The notes below the pieces were generated by a model. It did no database searches. It saw only the letters and a list, made by a program, of their open reading frames with translations, and was not told the DNA's origin. Made by a program: the position numbers and the translations under genes. From Eudorina sp. 2006-703-Eu-15 (lineage: Eukaryota; Chlorophyta; Chlorophyceae; Chlamydomonadales; Volvocaceae), in the NCBI GenBank assembly GCA_003117195.1, contig BDSI01000136.1:62001-126000 (forward strand): DNA of 64,000 nucleotides, written 5' to 3'. Below, piece by piece: positions 17,101-29,600 of the stretch (within the stretch, counting starts at the first letter, position 1; each line of letters starts with the position of its first letter).

Positions 17101-19855
17101 CTGGGCGTCATTGCTGGAGGGAGCCCAGGTCGTTTCCGTACTTCGGTCGTACGTCCGCATGGGCTTCTACCCCGGCGTCCATTTGATGGACTCGCTTCTC
17201 CTGGCGGTGCGGCCACAGCTGTCGGCCATGTCGTCGGGGGATGTTTCGGAGCTGCTGCAGCTGCTGGCAGCGGTGCGACACGTGCCGGGGCGTCAGGTGC
17301 GGCTACCCCGCAGGGCGGGCGGGAGGAGGCGCCGGCGGGTGACACATCGGGCCGTTGTGAGATCGCATGACCTTAGGCGCGGGGCGCCAAACACCGTTTC
17401 GGCGGCAACCGCGGCGGTCCTGTTTACGAACCCAGTCATTTGTATCGGCGGGCGACCGTGTCTTGGCCGCTGCACGACGTGATGGACGCATGATGAGGAA
17501 TGGGGAGCCCACCCGGCGCCGCCGCCGTCTCTCGGCCCCGGCTTGTCCTTGCAGATGCTAGACCTGCTGGCCGCCGCTGCACTGCGGCCTTCGGATGATG
17601 CCGGACTGCTGGGGCCTGAGCGGGACAGCGAGGTATCTGCACCTGCACGGCCGAGCGCGCCTGACAGGCACCAGCTCACCCCCACGGGCCCGGCAGCGGA
17701 CCCCCTGCAGCGCCTTGCGTCGTTGTGGGCGCTGGTGCTGATGGGCTGGCAGCCCGGGGAGCCTGACCTGGTGGAGGAGGTGGGAGGGGCTGGCGATCCG
17801 TGGGTGCCGTACAGCAGCGGTTGGCTGGAGCGAAATGTGTGTGGATCCAGTCGGCGTTGTCGTACACGCGGGATGCTTATGCAGGCCAGATGGCAGGTAC
17901 CGATGCCCTCGTTGGGCTTCCTCGACATGCTACCAGAAAGCTAGCAGCACACGCCGTACCTCATTATCGTATTTGACGGTAGACGCTCGCAGTTACAACT
18001 GGTTGAGGCACCTTCTTGCGTGTCTGATCGTGAGAGTGCCTCTTTGTGCTTGCTCGATCATGCATCCGAAGTTCCGAACCCAACAGACTCGCACCCTAGC
18101 TGCCCATCCACGTGCGCTGAGAGCCTTTGCCTGAGCGTGGTGCCGTTCGTGGCCGCAGATCCTTGTCCCGGTTCTGCTGGACGAGTCGTTGGCGCTGGAG
18201 CTGCAGGATGTGGGCCGCCTGATGAGCCTGCTGGTGCTGCTGCCGCGCTGCGAGCTGACCATCCAGCGATTTGGGCTCGCAGCCACCAAGCTGCAGGAGG
18301 CGCTCGCAGCGACTGGCGATTCCGGCGGGTCCTGGACACGTCATGACAGCGCTCTGGGCCGGAACGGGTCGAGGGCACGGCAGGGCGGATCATCACGCAG
18401 CAGGGTAGGTCTGCGCAGGGATGTCCTTACATCAGGCTGTCGGGACGGGTCGGGTTCTGTGTACGTACCGTATCTGTTTGCAGGGGGCACTTCTTAACAT
18501 GGATGAGGTGGGGTTTCCTGCAGCGCCAGGCTCACTGAACGTATGTGTGTTTGCAAGTAGGCCACAGATGACTTGCAGCATGGGCTCCGATCTCAACCCG
18601 GACTCTATGTGCTCTTACATGTACGGGCCCCCAGGGGTAACCCATCGGGTCTGTATTAAGAGGCGTTTGGAATGCGTCACCGCCGTCCCCACACACGGGC
18701 TGATTTGTGTCACCTTGCACCAGGAGACGTCGTCCCAGCGGCAAGTCAGGGCTGCGCTCCTGGCCTCCGGTGCCGCCATGGCGCTGCTGGGCGCTGAGGG
18801 CTGGGAGATGGCGGAGCAGGTGCTGTCGGGGGCGCAGTTCCGGAGTGTGGAGGGAGAGCTGCGGAGGGCGCTGGCGGAACCCAATGAGGGGGTGGACAGC
18901 AGGTCAGTACGGCAGTGCTGCGGCACGTGATCAGGGTTAACATTGATGTTACATTGGGATGGAAGTTGAGGGGCAGCAGCAGGGCAGGCGACATCAGACG
19001 TCAGAACTCCGGGATGTGAAGTGCGGCACCCGACTGAAGTGCGGCCGTTGAGGTGGCCTGGGTTGCGTTGTGAGATGTTACAGCATCATATGTCTGATCG
19101 GCATCCAAATTCCTGAGCATCAAGACTGCGGGGCCCCACCCGGACCGGACTTCTGCGTCACAAGGTTGACACCCGTGCATTCTGCGCGCCTGTCCTGTCC
19201 TCTCCACTCACCCTGCCACAGCTGCCTGGCCGACGTACTGCAAGCCATGCGCGACATCGGGTGCAGCGTTGCAGCTACGACACTGACTGTCCCCGTGGAC
19301 GATCTGCGTCTGCGGACCTACTGTACGGGTTCCCGCCTGGCGACCCAGTCAGTGGCGCAGCCGAAGCCGCGGGTCGTTGGCGCTGCGGAGTCGTCGTCCT
19401 CATACGGGGACGGCGATGACGAGGAGACGGACGGGTATTTCTCCCCCCTGGTGTTCCGGCCGCTGCTGGGGTACATGCCTAGCGGCGAGGTCCAGGCTTC
19501 CCCGCCTACCGCCCCTTCAATCGCCCGTATCCCGGACGCCTTGGAAGGGCCAGGCGCAGCTGGTAATGAGGCCGCAGGCGTGCAGGGTTGTACCAACTCT
19601 GACTCGCAGCAGGCTTTGGGGAGCCAATTCGTGGCGGTGTGGCTGCATGTCTGTCCATCTGCCGAATGCGCGAGCAATGCACCGGAAGAACTGCTGTGGG
19701 GCTGGTCTAGGGTACGGCAGGAACTGTACGACGCATGCGCAGGAACAACAGTTGCGTTGGTGCTGACGGAGGGCAAGCTGCGGAACTTGAAGGGGCGGCG
19801 AGAGGAACTGAAGGCCTACGTCAGGCGTGGTTTGGAACAGGCACTCAATCGCTGA
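14101..19855 (+). CDS. OPR/FASTK-like helical-repeat protein, probably organellar RNA-binding
   Basis: A many-exon gene with host-type short introns. Exons show recurring helical units of the kind DLxxxLWxLAxLG: SLDDMASILWSLASVLGEYG (about 15,070), VELADVAWALSVIK (about 15,490), DLVKVVRAYADMGLDG (about 15,780). Later ones are AQVVSVLRSYVRMGFYPG (about 17,125) and LQDVGRLMSLLVLLPRCEL (about 18,200). Approximate exons: 14,101-14,311; 14,580-14,690; 14,985-15,530; 15,690-15,834; 16,140-16,252; 16,560-16,640; 16,801-17,297; 17,554-17,848; 18,150-18,330; 18,724-18,902; 19,222-19,855. The join 18,902/19,222 is in phase. Green-algal OPR proteins stabilise, process or activate translation of specific chloroplast or mitochondrial mRNAs. 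The C-terminus (ALVLTEGKLRNLKGRREELK) sits where a RAP-like domain might be, but I do not see a clear RAP. The 5' end is unresolved; it could be two genes. Confidence 0.55.
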
Positions 19856-20636
19856 ACAGCTTCGTGGTGTGGATTCACCCCATAGGTCTGGCGCAGGATT
19901 TCGGAGACTGGTGCCCTGCGACTACCGGCGTCCACCGAATTGGTAATTGATGACATGAGACAACCCCGGTTGTGTCTTGAATAGCTGGCGGTGTTAAGTA
20001 ATATGAGGACGAAGTGCGATACCACCACCTGTGCGGCCCGCTGACTGCCACCCGTCGGGCTCCCTGGAGGAGCCCCCTGTGACTCACACGTGAGACCCCT
20101 TGCTGGCCTGTGGACCCTCAGCTCGTCTCGACATCGCCTGGTCCGGCTGGTGACGCCCGGAAGGGCTCCCTGGCCTTGCACTCTGTCACTGTCAACACAC
20201 CCGTACACATCCTGTAATCCTGCAAACCGTACCGCAGCGAAAATAACCGTACGGCAGAACCCCACCAGCGCACCACTCCTGCACTAAGCTCTCCACTACG
20301 GCTTCCGTCCACCGACGGGTGCACTCTTGTAGACATACCGAACCGATGCGACACATCACCTTAACCTACCTGCCTATTACTGTCGTTGAGCGCAACACCG
20401 CGACACAGCAGCGCTTGGCATGTCCCAAACCCAGCGTGGCCTCCGGACATGGCCCAGCATCTACTTGTCCGTTATCAACTTGTATCACTGCTTTGTGAGT
20501 AGGCCGGTCAGAAACGAGGCCTCTGCACCATTGCGCACTTGTACGTCGGCCGCGATAACAATCAACAGCGGAGGACGCAGGGAGTGACGCCTCTGGCACA
20601 GACAGTTCAAACCCTCTCCACAAACTCCTTCATGTA
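19856..20636. other. Convergent intergenic region
   Basis: It lies between the 3' ends of the OPR-like gene (+) and the Nup214 gene (-) and presumably holds both 3' UTRs. No gene is seen. Confidence 0.5.
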
Positions 20637-23600
20637 CTACTTCCGTGGCTTCCACAGATCCGCCGCGGCACTCGCTGGCGCTCCCCCCATGCCTCCACCG
20701 AGTGACCCAAACCCTCCGAACCCGGAACCTGCCGGGGCCCCAAACACGCCTCCTGCCTGCTGCGGCGGCGGCTGCTGCGGCTGAGCTGCAGATCCGAAGC
20801 CCCCAAAGCCGCCGCCCTGCCCGGCAAACGCAGCGAATCCACCGCCGGCGGGAGCTGTCGGTGCCGCCGCGGAGCTCGTCCCAAAGGCGCCGAATCCGCC
20901 GCCCCCGGACCCGGCCGCAGATCCACTGCTACCCGCTTGCATCGCGAAACCAGAGAACGCGTTCGTGCCGGTTGCTGCGCTGCCTGCAAGCAGAGGGGAC
21001 GGAAGGCGGGCTCTGTGCACACCTACCCCAAAGCAGCGGTCTTCTCTTGCCTGGGAGATCAATGGACAGATCGCAAATCACGAGGGGCTGGGTAAACATG
21101 TCGTTACCACGCAACTGCGCCAGGTGACAGCGGCCTGGAGCGATGAATGATCGCAGAATACAATCAGTACCCATGCATGCCACTGCGTGCGCGAGTTCAA
21201 TACCAACGTGGCCACCAACCCCGACTTACCAAACGCGCTGCTCTGCCCGAATCCTGCACCGAATGGCGACGCTGGTGCTGCTGGCGGCACAGGCGCCGGT
21301 GACCCAAACGCAGACTGCGCGCCAAAGCCCGAGCTTCCGAAGGTGCCTGCCCCCAGGGCGGGTGCTACGGGCGCTGCCGGACTGGTCGCACCGAACGCTG
21401 GGGATGCGTTGTTGGCGCCAAGTGTAGCTGGGCTGCCAAAGGCTGGCGCGACCGGTGCAGCAGCAGCAGCAGCAGCAGCGGGGCTTCCAAACGCGGGTGC
21501 CTGGCCGAACGCCGAGAAGACCCCGGCCTGAACGGTGGGCATGGCCGCCTTAGACTGAATGCCGCCCTGCGTGCCGAACAGCGACGTGCCGCCTTGTGCG
21601 CCCCCAAACGAAGAGGATGCTGGAGCCGAGGCCGCAGCGGGCGCCGCAGCGCCTCCCGGGGCCATGGCTGCAGTGCTGGCAGACGAGCTGAAGGCGCCGA
21701 AGCCGGAGGCCCCACCAAACGCCGCGCCGGTGGCGGGCGCGCTGTTCCCAAAGACGCCGAATGGGGTAGTGCCCGCGGCGGGGGTGGACGCCGCCGTAGC
21801 TCCCCCCGCGCCGCTTGCTGCCGATTGCCCTGCGGGGTGTGGAAACCAAGCGGTTCAGGTTCGCACAGCGCCGCAACTCACTGGAAAAGTCATATCATGC
21901 TGCAAGCCGTGCCAACATCAAGATGCCGTATCGCCCATCCTCACCAAAGCTTCCAAACAGTGACGACTTGGATGCGTCTCCAGACGTTCCAGCGGCCCCG
22001 GCGGCAGCAGCACCTGCTGACGTTGAGGCGCTCCCAAAGCTCAACCCGCCGAACAAGCCCGCAGCGCTAGCTGCACCTGCACACCAGACAACAGCTCAAC
22101 TTCACGGGGTCGGTCGATGGACACGACAGAACTAGCAACGAAACCACGACAGAACTAGCAACGAAACCACCCATGTCAGAGCCTTGACAGTAAACGTCCG
22201 TGTCTTACTGGCAGCAGACGGCGCCGCAGCTGCAGCTGTGGCAGGTGCGGCAGTCGAAGCCGGCGTCACTGCCCCTTGTCCTGATGAGCCCGGCGCAGAG
22301 GTACCAAACAGGGATCCGCCAGTCGTCGCCCCGAACCCAGTTGCTGGCGCAAGGGTGAAGGGCGACGTGCTCGCCGCACTGCTGCCGCTGCTGGCGGCCG
22401 CTGACGTCCCGCCCGGGGCTGTTGTCCCGAAGCTGAGCGCTCCGAAACCCAGAGAGGGCGCGGCTGGCGCAGCACTGGCGGCGCCTGTTTGCGCCGACGG
22501 CGCTGTTGTTGTTAAGACCCCGAAGGGACTGCTCGCTGCTGCTGCTGCTGTGGTGGTAGTTGTGCCACTACTGGTTGCTGGCGGCGTTAGGCTAATACCA
22601 AAGCCAAAGCCGCCGGATGACAGCGGCTGGTGCGCGGTGGCAGCCGCAGTGCCGAACGCCAACGGCTGCTGCTGCTGCTGCTGCTGAGGCGGCTGGCGCT
22701 CCTGGGATTGTGGTTGTTGCTGCTGTGAAGATGGTTGCTGCTGCTGCTGCTGCAGGCGCGCTTGCGCGGCCGCAGCCGCCCTCATGGCTTCTGGCGATGG
22801 CACAGGTGGCGACGCCGCGACTTGCGGCTTCGCCGCCGGAGGCCTGCTGGTGGCAGTGCTGCCGGCGCTTGATCCCGAGTCCGTGGGCCTTGCCGACGGT
22901 GCGCCCTGTTGCCCGTTCAGCAGAGGGCCCACCGGAAACAGGCGCCTTCGGCAATTGTTTGCAGATTTACGGAACTAATGACTCGGGATGTGCGCACGCC
23001 CCGCAACCTGTTTCCTAAGGGCAGCCACAACATAGCCACGAATACAGCGTTCTAGCGGGTGCCCTGTCGCATCACCCAGCTGAGCCCCGCTGAAGCACAA
23101 ACACGCCTGGTTTGGGCGGGTTTCTCACTAAACACACACCTGCTGTGGAACGGCCTTTTGTTGGAGCTGCGCCGCCTGGGCGAAGAGTGCCATGGAGGGC
23201 ACCGGAGGCTGCCCGCCGACCGAGGGCTTTGCAGCTGCTGCGGCTGGAGCAGCCGGCTTGGCTGCGGCAGCGGGAGCCGCGGCCTTGCCTGCTTGTTGAG
23301 CTTGGAGCTTGTTGGCGGCCTGCAGCTGCAAGGACATCCGGGACAGGGGGTTTCACCGTTTCGTCGCTCATGACGAAGATCACTCTCGATAGCCAAGGAT
23401 TTTCTGGAGGTTGGACCGTCCTGATATCATTCCCGTCAAAGCGATTTCCTCGTGCAAAGCTAGGATAGGCCTCCAACAACAGTTCCGGCAAGCATGGCTG
23501 GTTACACTTCCTTCCGCGTATCGTAATAACGTTGATCAATAATCGTTCAGCAAGTCCTAATTCCCAAAAGGACCATCGGGAGCACTTTTCGTATAGTGCC

Positions 23601-26600
23601 GTACACGTTCGGTGGTCGCATTCATATGCTCACCTATTCTTACTCACTCGGGGCTTTTTTGGTCCCACCCTAAATGGGGCTGATTGCGACGTCGTGGTTC
23701 AGTGACCGAGCCCTAACGGACGACGCTCCCCGCACCTGGGCCATCGTGGGAATGGGCGGCTGGGCAGCTTTGGGCTTGGCGGCCGCTGCCGCCGGCGCAG
23801 CAGGTGGAACGGCTTGTACAGCCGCAGCAGGCGTTGCGCCTGGTTTCCCGGCCGCCGGTACCGAAGTCGACTTTTGTGTCAAGGATGGTGTTGGGGGCGC
23901 ACTTCCGGCTGCTGGGGCGGTCAGCGTGCCGAAGTTGAAACTGGCCATCGGCTGTGCGGGTGGCGCCGCAGCTCTCGGAGCAGCCGCCACGGCCTCCGCG
24001 CTGCCCAGGTGAATACCGACCGACACATCGGACAGCACAGGGAGCGGTGTGGCATTCAGTAAACGGCACTGGAGTGAGTCGCAGACGGTCAAAATGTTGC
24101 ACACGGTTTGCAAATCGCTGTGTCAACACAGAATCGTCGTCCCTATCGTCATCATCACTTGAGAGCACTTGAGAGCTCTCGGGGAAATCAAGCTGCAACA
24201 CCTGCTCGTCCCGCAGCCACGGTGAGGAATACTCCAAGTCACACGAACACACGGACCTGAGCAGCTGTGTTGGCTTCACTTGGGCGCGCGGCGGCGAGCT
24301 GGGCTCGGGTGCATCCGGCAACGCGCCCCGGGCGGCCTCCGCAGCGGACATGAGCTGCAGGAGCGCAGCGCCCGGGGCCTCCGGGGGCGGCGGCGGACGA
24401 ACCGCGCTGGTGACACGCACTTTGCCCCCGACGCGCGCCACTGCCTGAGGGAGGGAGTGGGGAGGGTACAGCAAACTGGTAAACCATTGCCAACTGGGCT
24501 GACGACGATGCCGGGAGAGATGCAGGGTTGCGGTGAACAGGTTTGGTGAACAGGTTTGATTGACGCCACCCATCAGAAACCCTAGAATGTAGGGCATTAA
24601 GAGACGTGCACATCCACGGCCGGGTATCCCCCGCCGTGTACGGTGAAGTCAGCGAGACAAATACCGTACATGCCGATTGCTTAGTTGGTTTTAAAACTCT
24701 CCAGGGGGAGCTCCTTGGCGCAATCCAACACAGTGGCATCCGATTTGGAAGTGCGGCAGATACACATCCCTGGCCTGCCGCATCAGCTAGACCCGAACCC
24801 CCGTACATCATTACAATGCCCACATGCGCAGCGCCCACCTGCAAGCGCGAGAGGAAGGCGTCGATGGCCGCCAGCTTTGGCGGTGACATGTACGGCTGCT
24901 GTTGAGGGCTCGGCGGCGTGGTCCCCGCCGCTAGGAGGGGCGACCGGCGTCCGTCGGACGATTGGGGTGTGTGCCACTGGGTGTCCGGGGCGGCGGAAGC
25001 ACTGCGGTGCGGCGCCGTCGGGCGCGCGAGGGGTGGCCGTTAAGTGACTTAGGTACGCGGATCATTGTTAAATGATATTTAACAATTCGACACTTCTCCC
25101 TGGTGAATGCACCCCCACGATAAATGTGCAACCTGTCCATGAACCAGTCCTTTCGTTGTCGGTGGCGAAGACAACCGAGACGGATGATGTCCAGCAAGAA
25201 GCGCAACCGAGAAGCCGCACGCCGCAAAACCCCCGCATGGTCTGGAGGCGCAAACGCGCGGCGCGCATCCGTCATGACGGCTACTGGCGCGGGTATAATC
25301 ACAGCCAGCCGAATGGCCTACGAGGCGCGGCCATCGGCGTGCGTGAACGACGCGCGAAACGCACCTACCTGCCACTCGCTGCCGCTTTGCCGTCCGGTGT
25401 CCCCACGACCCCGCCGTTGGCGGAGCCCCGCGATACAGCCACCACACCGTCGCCGGCCGACACCGCGCCGCCGGTCTTGCACCAGGACATCAGGCCAGCC
25501 AACGGACCGCTCGCGTCCTGCAGCAGCACAGGTCCGTGCTCGGCTATGGGCGACGATAGATACTCGTGTCAGGATTCAGAGATGGGGGCCCAACAGGAGC
25601 ACGGGCTCGGTCATACACGTGGCTGCATCTGCGTCTCGACATCCCCTGGCTACAGCACCACGCACGCACCTTGAGGAGGCTGGGAGGGCACGCCCCCAGC
25701 TCCACCAGGCGCCCCGCCAGAACCACGATACGGTTCGCGGCGGCCGATAGAGCGGAGCCTGACGGGGAGCAGAGGGAGGGTTCCGGCAGCGGGCGTGAAG
25801 CTGAGGCGCAAAAGCGACCTGCCATAAGCAATAGTTCGGTAGCCGCCGCGTGGACAACACCCTCCACCCCGTCAACACGCCTCCGCCGTCTCGCCGCACC
25901 GCCGCGGTCTCGCGCTGCCTCGCCGTACCTGATGACGCCAATGTCTTGTACAGGACGCTGGTGGAGAGGCGCGTCGAGGTACCCGCCTTGCCACCTGCAG
26001 GGCACACCGGCCAGGCCGTCCACAGGCAGATGTGCATTGCCTGCGGTAACTTCGCGCTCGTTCGGAAAGGTCGGCACCCATAGCAGTGAAACAGTAACGT
26101 ACGCCAGAAGTGCTTCGGGATCATCAGAAAGGAAGGCTGCGCCCCTATGGCTGCGCTCTCAAAGTGCGCTTTGTGCGTTCGTGGACCCACCAGCACATCT
26201 TACACCTTGTCGCGCGAGGAAGGCTGTCGCGCCCGAGTCACCGCCTCACCGCTCCTCTCCTAAGTACGCCCTCCCACCCAACGCACCACCCGGGGCGGCG
26301 GGTGCCTCACCCTCGTTCACGTCCCAGGAGTCCAGTACGTCCTCCAGCTCGTCCAGGCATGTAGACAGACTCTGTGAACGTGGGCGGGCGGGGGCGAGGA
26401 GAGGAGGGCGGTGACAGCGATAATGAGTCAGCAAACTGGGCCTTGTGCCACTCCGCCTTCCCAGATTAAATTTCGCCACTGCACGACAACTTACTCCACC
26501 TTCCCAAGCAGAATCTCTCAGCTGTACGATAAGTATTGCAGATGAACGGTTGCTGCCCTACTTGCCCGATGCGTATTTGGCAGCGTCGACCTGCCACTGC

Positions 26601-29600
26601 GTGTGATGCCATGGACACGCCACGGATTATGCATGTCCCCATCCACAGCCCCACCACGCACCTCCAGCCGAGTGGACACGTCCCGCCGCATGCCGTCCAG
26701 CGCGGGCTCCAGGGGCAGATTGGCCTCCAGCGCCGACAGCGCGGACGGGGCGAGCGGGTCGCCGACGGCCCCCGTGAAGAGCTGCAGCGCGTCGAGCCGG
26801 GTCTGCAGCGCCCCCAGGCCGTCGAACAACGCTGCGACACGCTGCGGAGCACATGTCGGCACCGCACTCGTGATGGCGCGCGGAGACAGCATCAGGCGGC
26901 TGGGAAAGGGTCATCAAGCGGGCACATGGGCCTCAGAAGGTCTCAGACAGCCCCCGACCAAGTACAAACAAGTCCACGTTCTGGGTCCGCGGCGACCTCT
27001 CGCAGCCGTCCATGTACCCCTTGTTGCAGCTCCCAGTTCGCAGCTCACACCTTGTTCGCGCGCTCGTACTGCGCCCGAAGCGCCGCAGCCCGGCGCGCCA
27101 GCGCCTCCACACTCGCCCCCACGGCCTTGTAGCCGGTGGCGCCGCTAGTACTGCACACATCGGGGCAGCCCGCCGCGACGTCCCTCATGGTGACCTCCAG
27201 CTTGGCGGCCATGCGGCGCACCTCGTGCAGCTCCTTGAGGAAGCTGGACTCCGCGGAGGCAGCCTTCGGGCGGAGGGGCGGGGCACGGCGGGGCACGGCG
27301 GGGCATGGCGGGCACGCTTGAGAGCATGACGCGGTAAGCGATGGCATGAACCCCTGACAGGCAACGCCCGAGCGAGCTCACACTGGAGCATTATGTAGTC
27401 CTTAATGAACAAGAACTATCCAAACTGGTGTTGTTGTGTCCTCATGCATGGCAGCTCGATACCCCATGGATCTGTTGGCAAGGCCCCGGTCCCCCGGACA
27501 GCGCGAGCACCTCCTTAGACTCGTCCGCTAGCTTGGGCTGGGGAGCGGGCACGTCTGGGCTGGCAGGCCGGGGCGGCGCGGCCGCTGCTGCCGCAGGCGT
27601 CTTTGCGGAGGGCCTCAGGATGTCCACCGGGGGAAGCGGGGCCGCGGCTGGGGTCTCCTTCCGCGCCGCGGCGGGCTTAGAAGCCGCCGCGGCGGTCGCT
27701 GCACGCAGGCCGTTCAGCGGGGCAAGTTGTGCGCCAAGGGTCGCGAAACCGGTCCGGCGTTTGCGAACATGAAGTGCAGAGTTTCATGGTGCAATTACGC
27801 ACGTGTGGCAAGCGAAATGAACCTCCGACGCCGCAGACAGGACAGGCACGCAGGCGTTGTGGCGCAGCGAACGACCCCATCAGCGCCGCATTGCTGTGCT
27901 CGCATCATATGAAGGGAACCGCTGCGGTGCCTACCTGCGGCCCTTGGAGCCGCTGCAGGTGCTGGTGTCGATGCCTGGAGAGGCGTATGTTTGTCCTTGT
28001 AGTACCCGGTGGCTCCGTCGCGGGTCGTGAACACCCAACCCGGCTTGGCGCCGGCATAGTTGGCCGCAGGGATGAACTCATCTGCGCGATGGCGGGACCA
28101 GCACGAGCCTCATGGGAAAGCAGATGCAATATCCAGATCCGTCCTCAAAAGAATAAGGCCTAGGTCACGTCTCATGACATTCCATTACTGATTCCTTTCG
28201 GTCCGAACCCTTCATCACTACGGCACTCAACTGCGCATCCGTTACACGCACGCACGCACATGTACAAACCCTCCTGAAACTCACCTGTCTCTTTGGCATG
28301 AGATAGGAGCCGTGCGGGCGGAGCGAAGAGGCCAGCACCTGTGCCGCTGCCGAACGGACCGCCGGGCTGAGGCGTCGCCACCGCCCCCAAGTTCATGGTG
28401 CCAAAGCCGAACGCTGGAGAAGAGGCGGGCGCGCTGGCGCCGGCTGCAGCGCTGCCCGGCAGGGCAAACGATGTGGCGCCCCCAGCCCCACCAGCGGGCG
28501 CTGCCTTCGCTCCACCAAAGAGGCCGGCAGCGGACGCCAATGCGGCACTGAAGGGGCCGGGAGTAGCTCCCGACTCTTTGCCGGTTGTAAGGGTTGCGGC
28601 GCCGATCGGGGCCGCTGCCGCTGCCCCAGATGACAATCCTACCCCGGCAGCACCACCCCCGGGGGGACCTCCTCCGGTGCTGGTGCCAGTGGCGGCGCCC
28701 GGACTGGTGAAACTGAATGGACCCGCCAATGGTGCCGCTGGAGCAAATCCGGCGGCGGGGGCGGCCGCAGTGGGGCCCACGCCAAATCCAAAGCCCAACG
28801 TCCCGGCCTTGCTGGCGCCGCTGTCCACGGGTACTGATGACGTCAGCGCGGGCGCGCCGAAACCAAACACGCCCGGGCTGCCAAGCGCGGCGGGCTTGGC
28901 GCTGCCGCCAGCTGAGGCAGCCGCCGGGAAGGATACCCCCGCAGTGCCTCCCTGGGCGTTAGATGCCGCAACCGGAAACGCGGCCTTCTTGCTCACACCG
29001 AGGGATGCCAAGCCGCCCATGAGTCCTGGGTGCGGGATAGACAAGATAGGTAATCGGAAACTACCGCACGATTTTCATCATCCAAACCATGACGCAAAGC
29101 GGGCGACCTAGCCGACATCCGTCGCCGTCGTGCAGGAAGCATCCAACAAGGCCACAGCTTGAACACATTTCAACCCTTTGAGACTGTCACAGAGCAACGC
29201 GCACATGCCAACCGACCTGGAGAGGTGACCTCTTCGCCGCTTTCCGAGTCGCTATCTGCATCCGCTGCTGCTTCAGCGTGCTGCCGCGGTTCCTCCACGC
29301 GGTCATCGCGGCTGGCCGCCACAGCCCATTCTGGCGTGTGGACAGGCAAGGGGACAACGGCATCTGCTCCGGGGCGCAGCGGCGCGGTGAGCTCCAGGTG
29401 TCCGAAGCCGTACAGCCTCAGAGCGCCATCGGAGGTCAGGACCAACAACACGGGCGGTGGGACCAGCGGAGGCTTCTCCACGCTGGTGGGGTTGGGCAGC
29501 GGCTTCTGCGGGCGGAGTGAGGCACGCCGTGGTGAAGGGCCACAAGGGATTCCTACTTAAGAACCTGAGGCACGCTAGGCAATGAATATGGGAGCTGATC

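Noticed and set aside
23674..24172. Plus-strand frames opposite Nup214 exons
   Set aside because: Antisense of the Ala/Pro-rich linker; the minus-strand reading is coherent with the rest of the gene.
28395..29111. Plus-strand Pro/Ala-rich frame opposite the Nup214 FG exon
   Set aside because: Antisense shadow of the FG repeats; the minus strand has FG motifs and in-phase splice sites.
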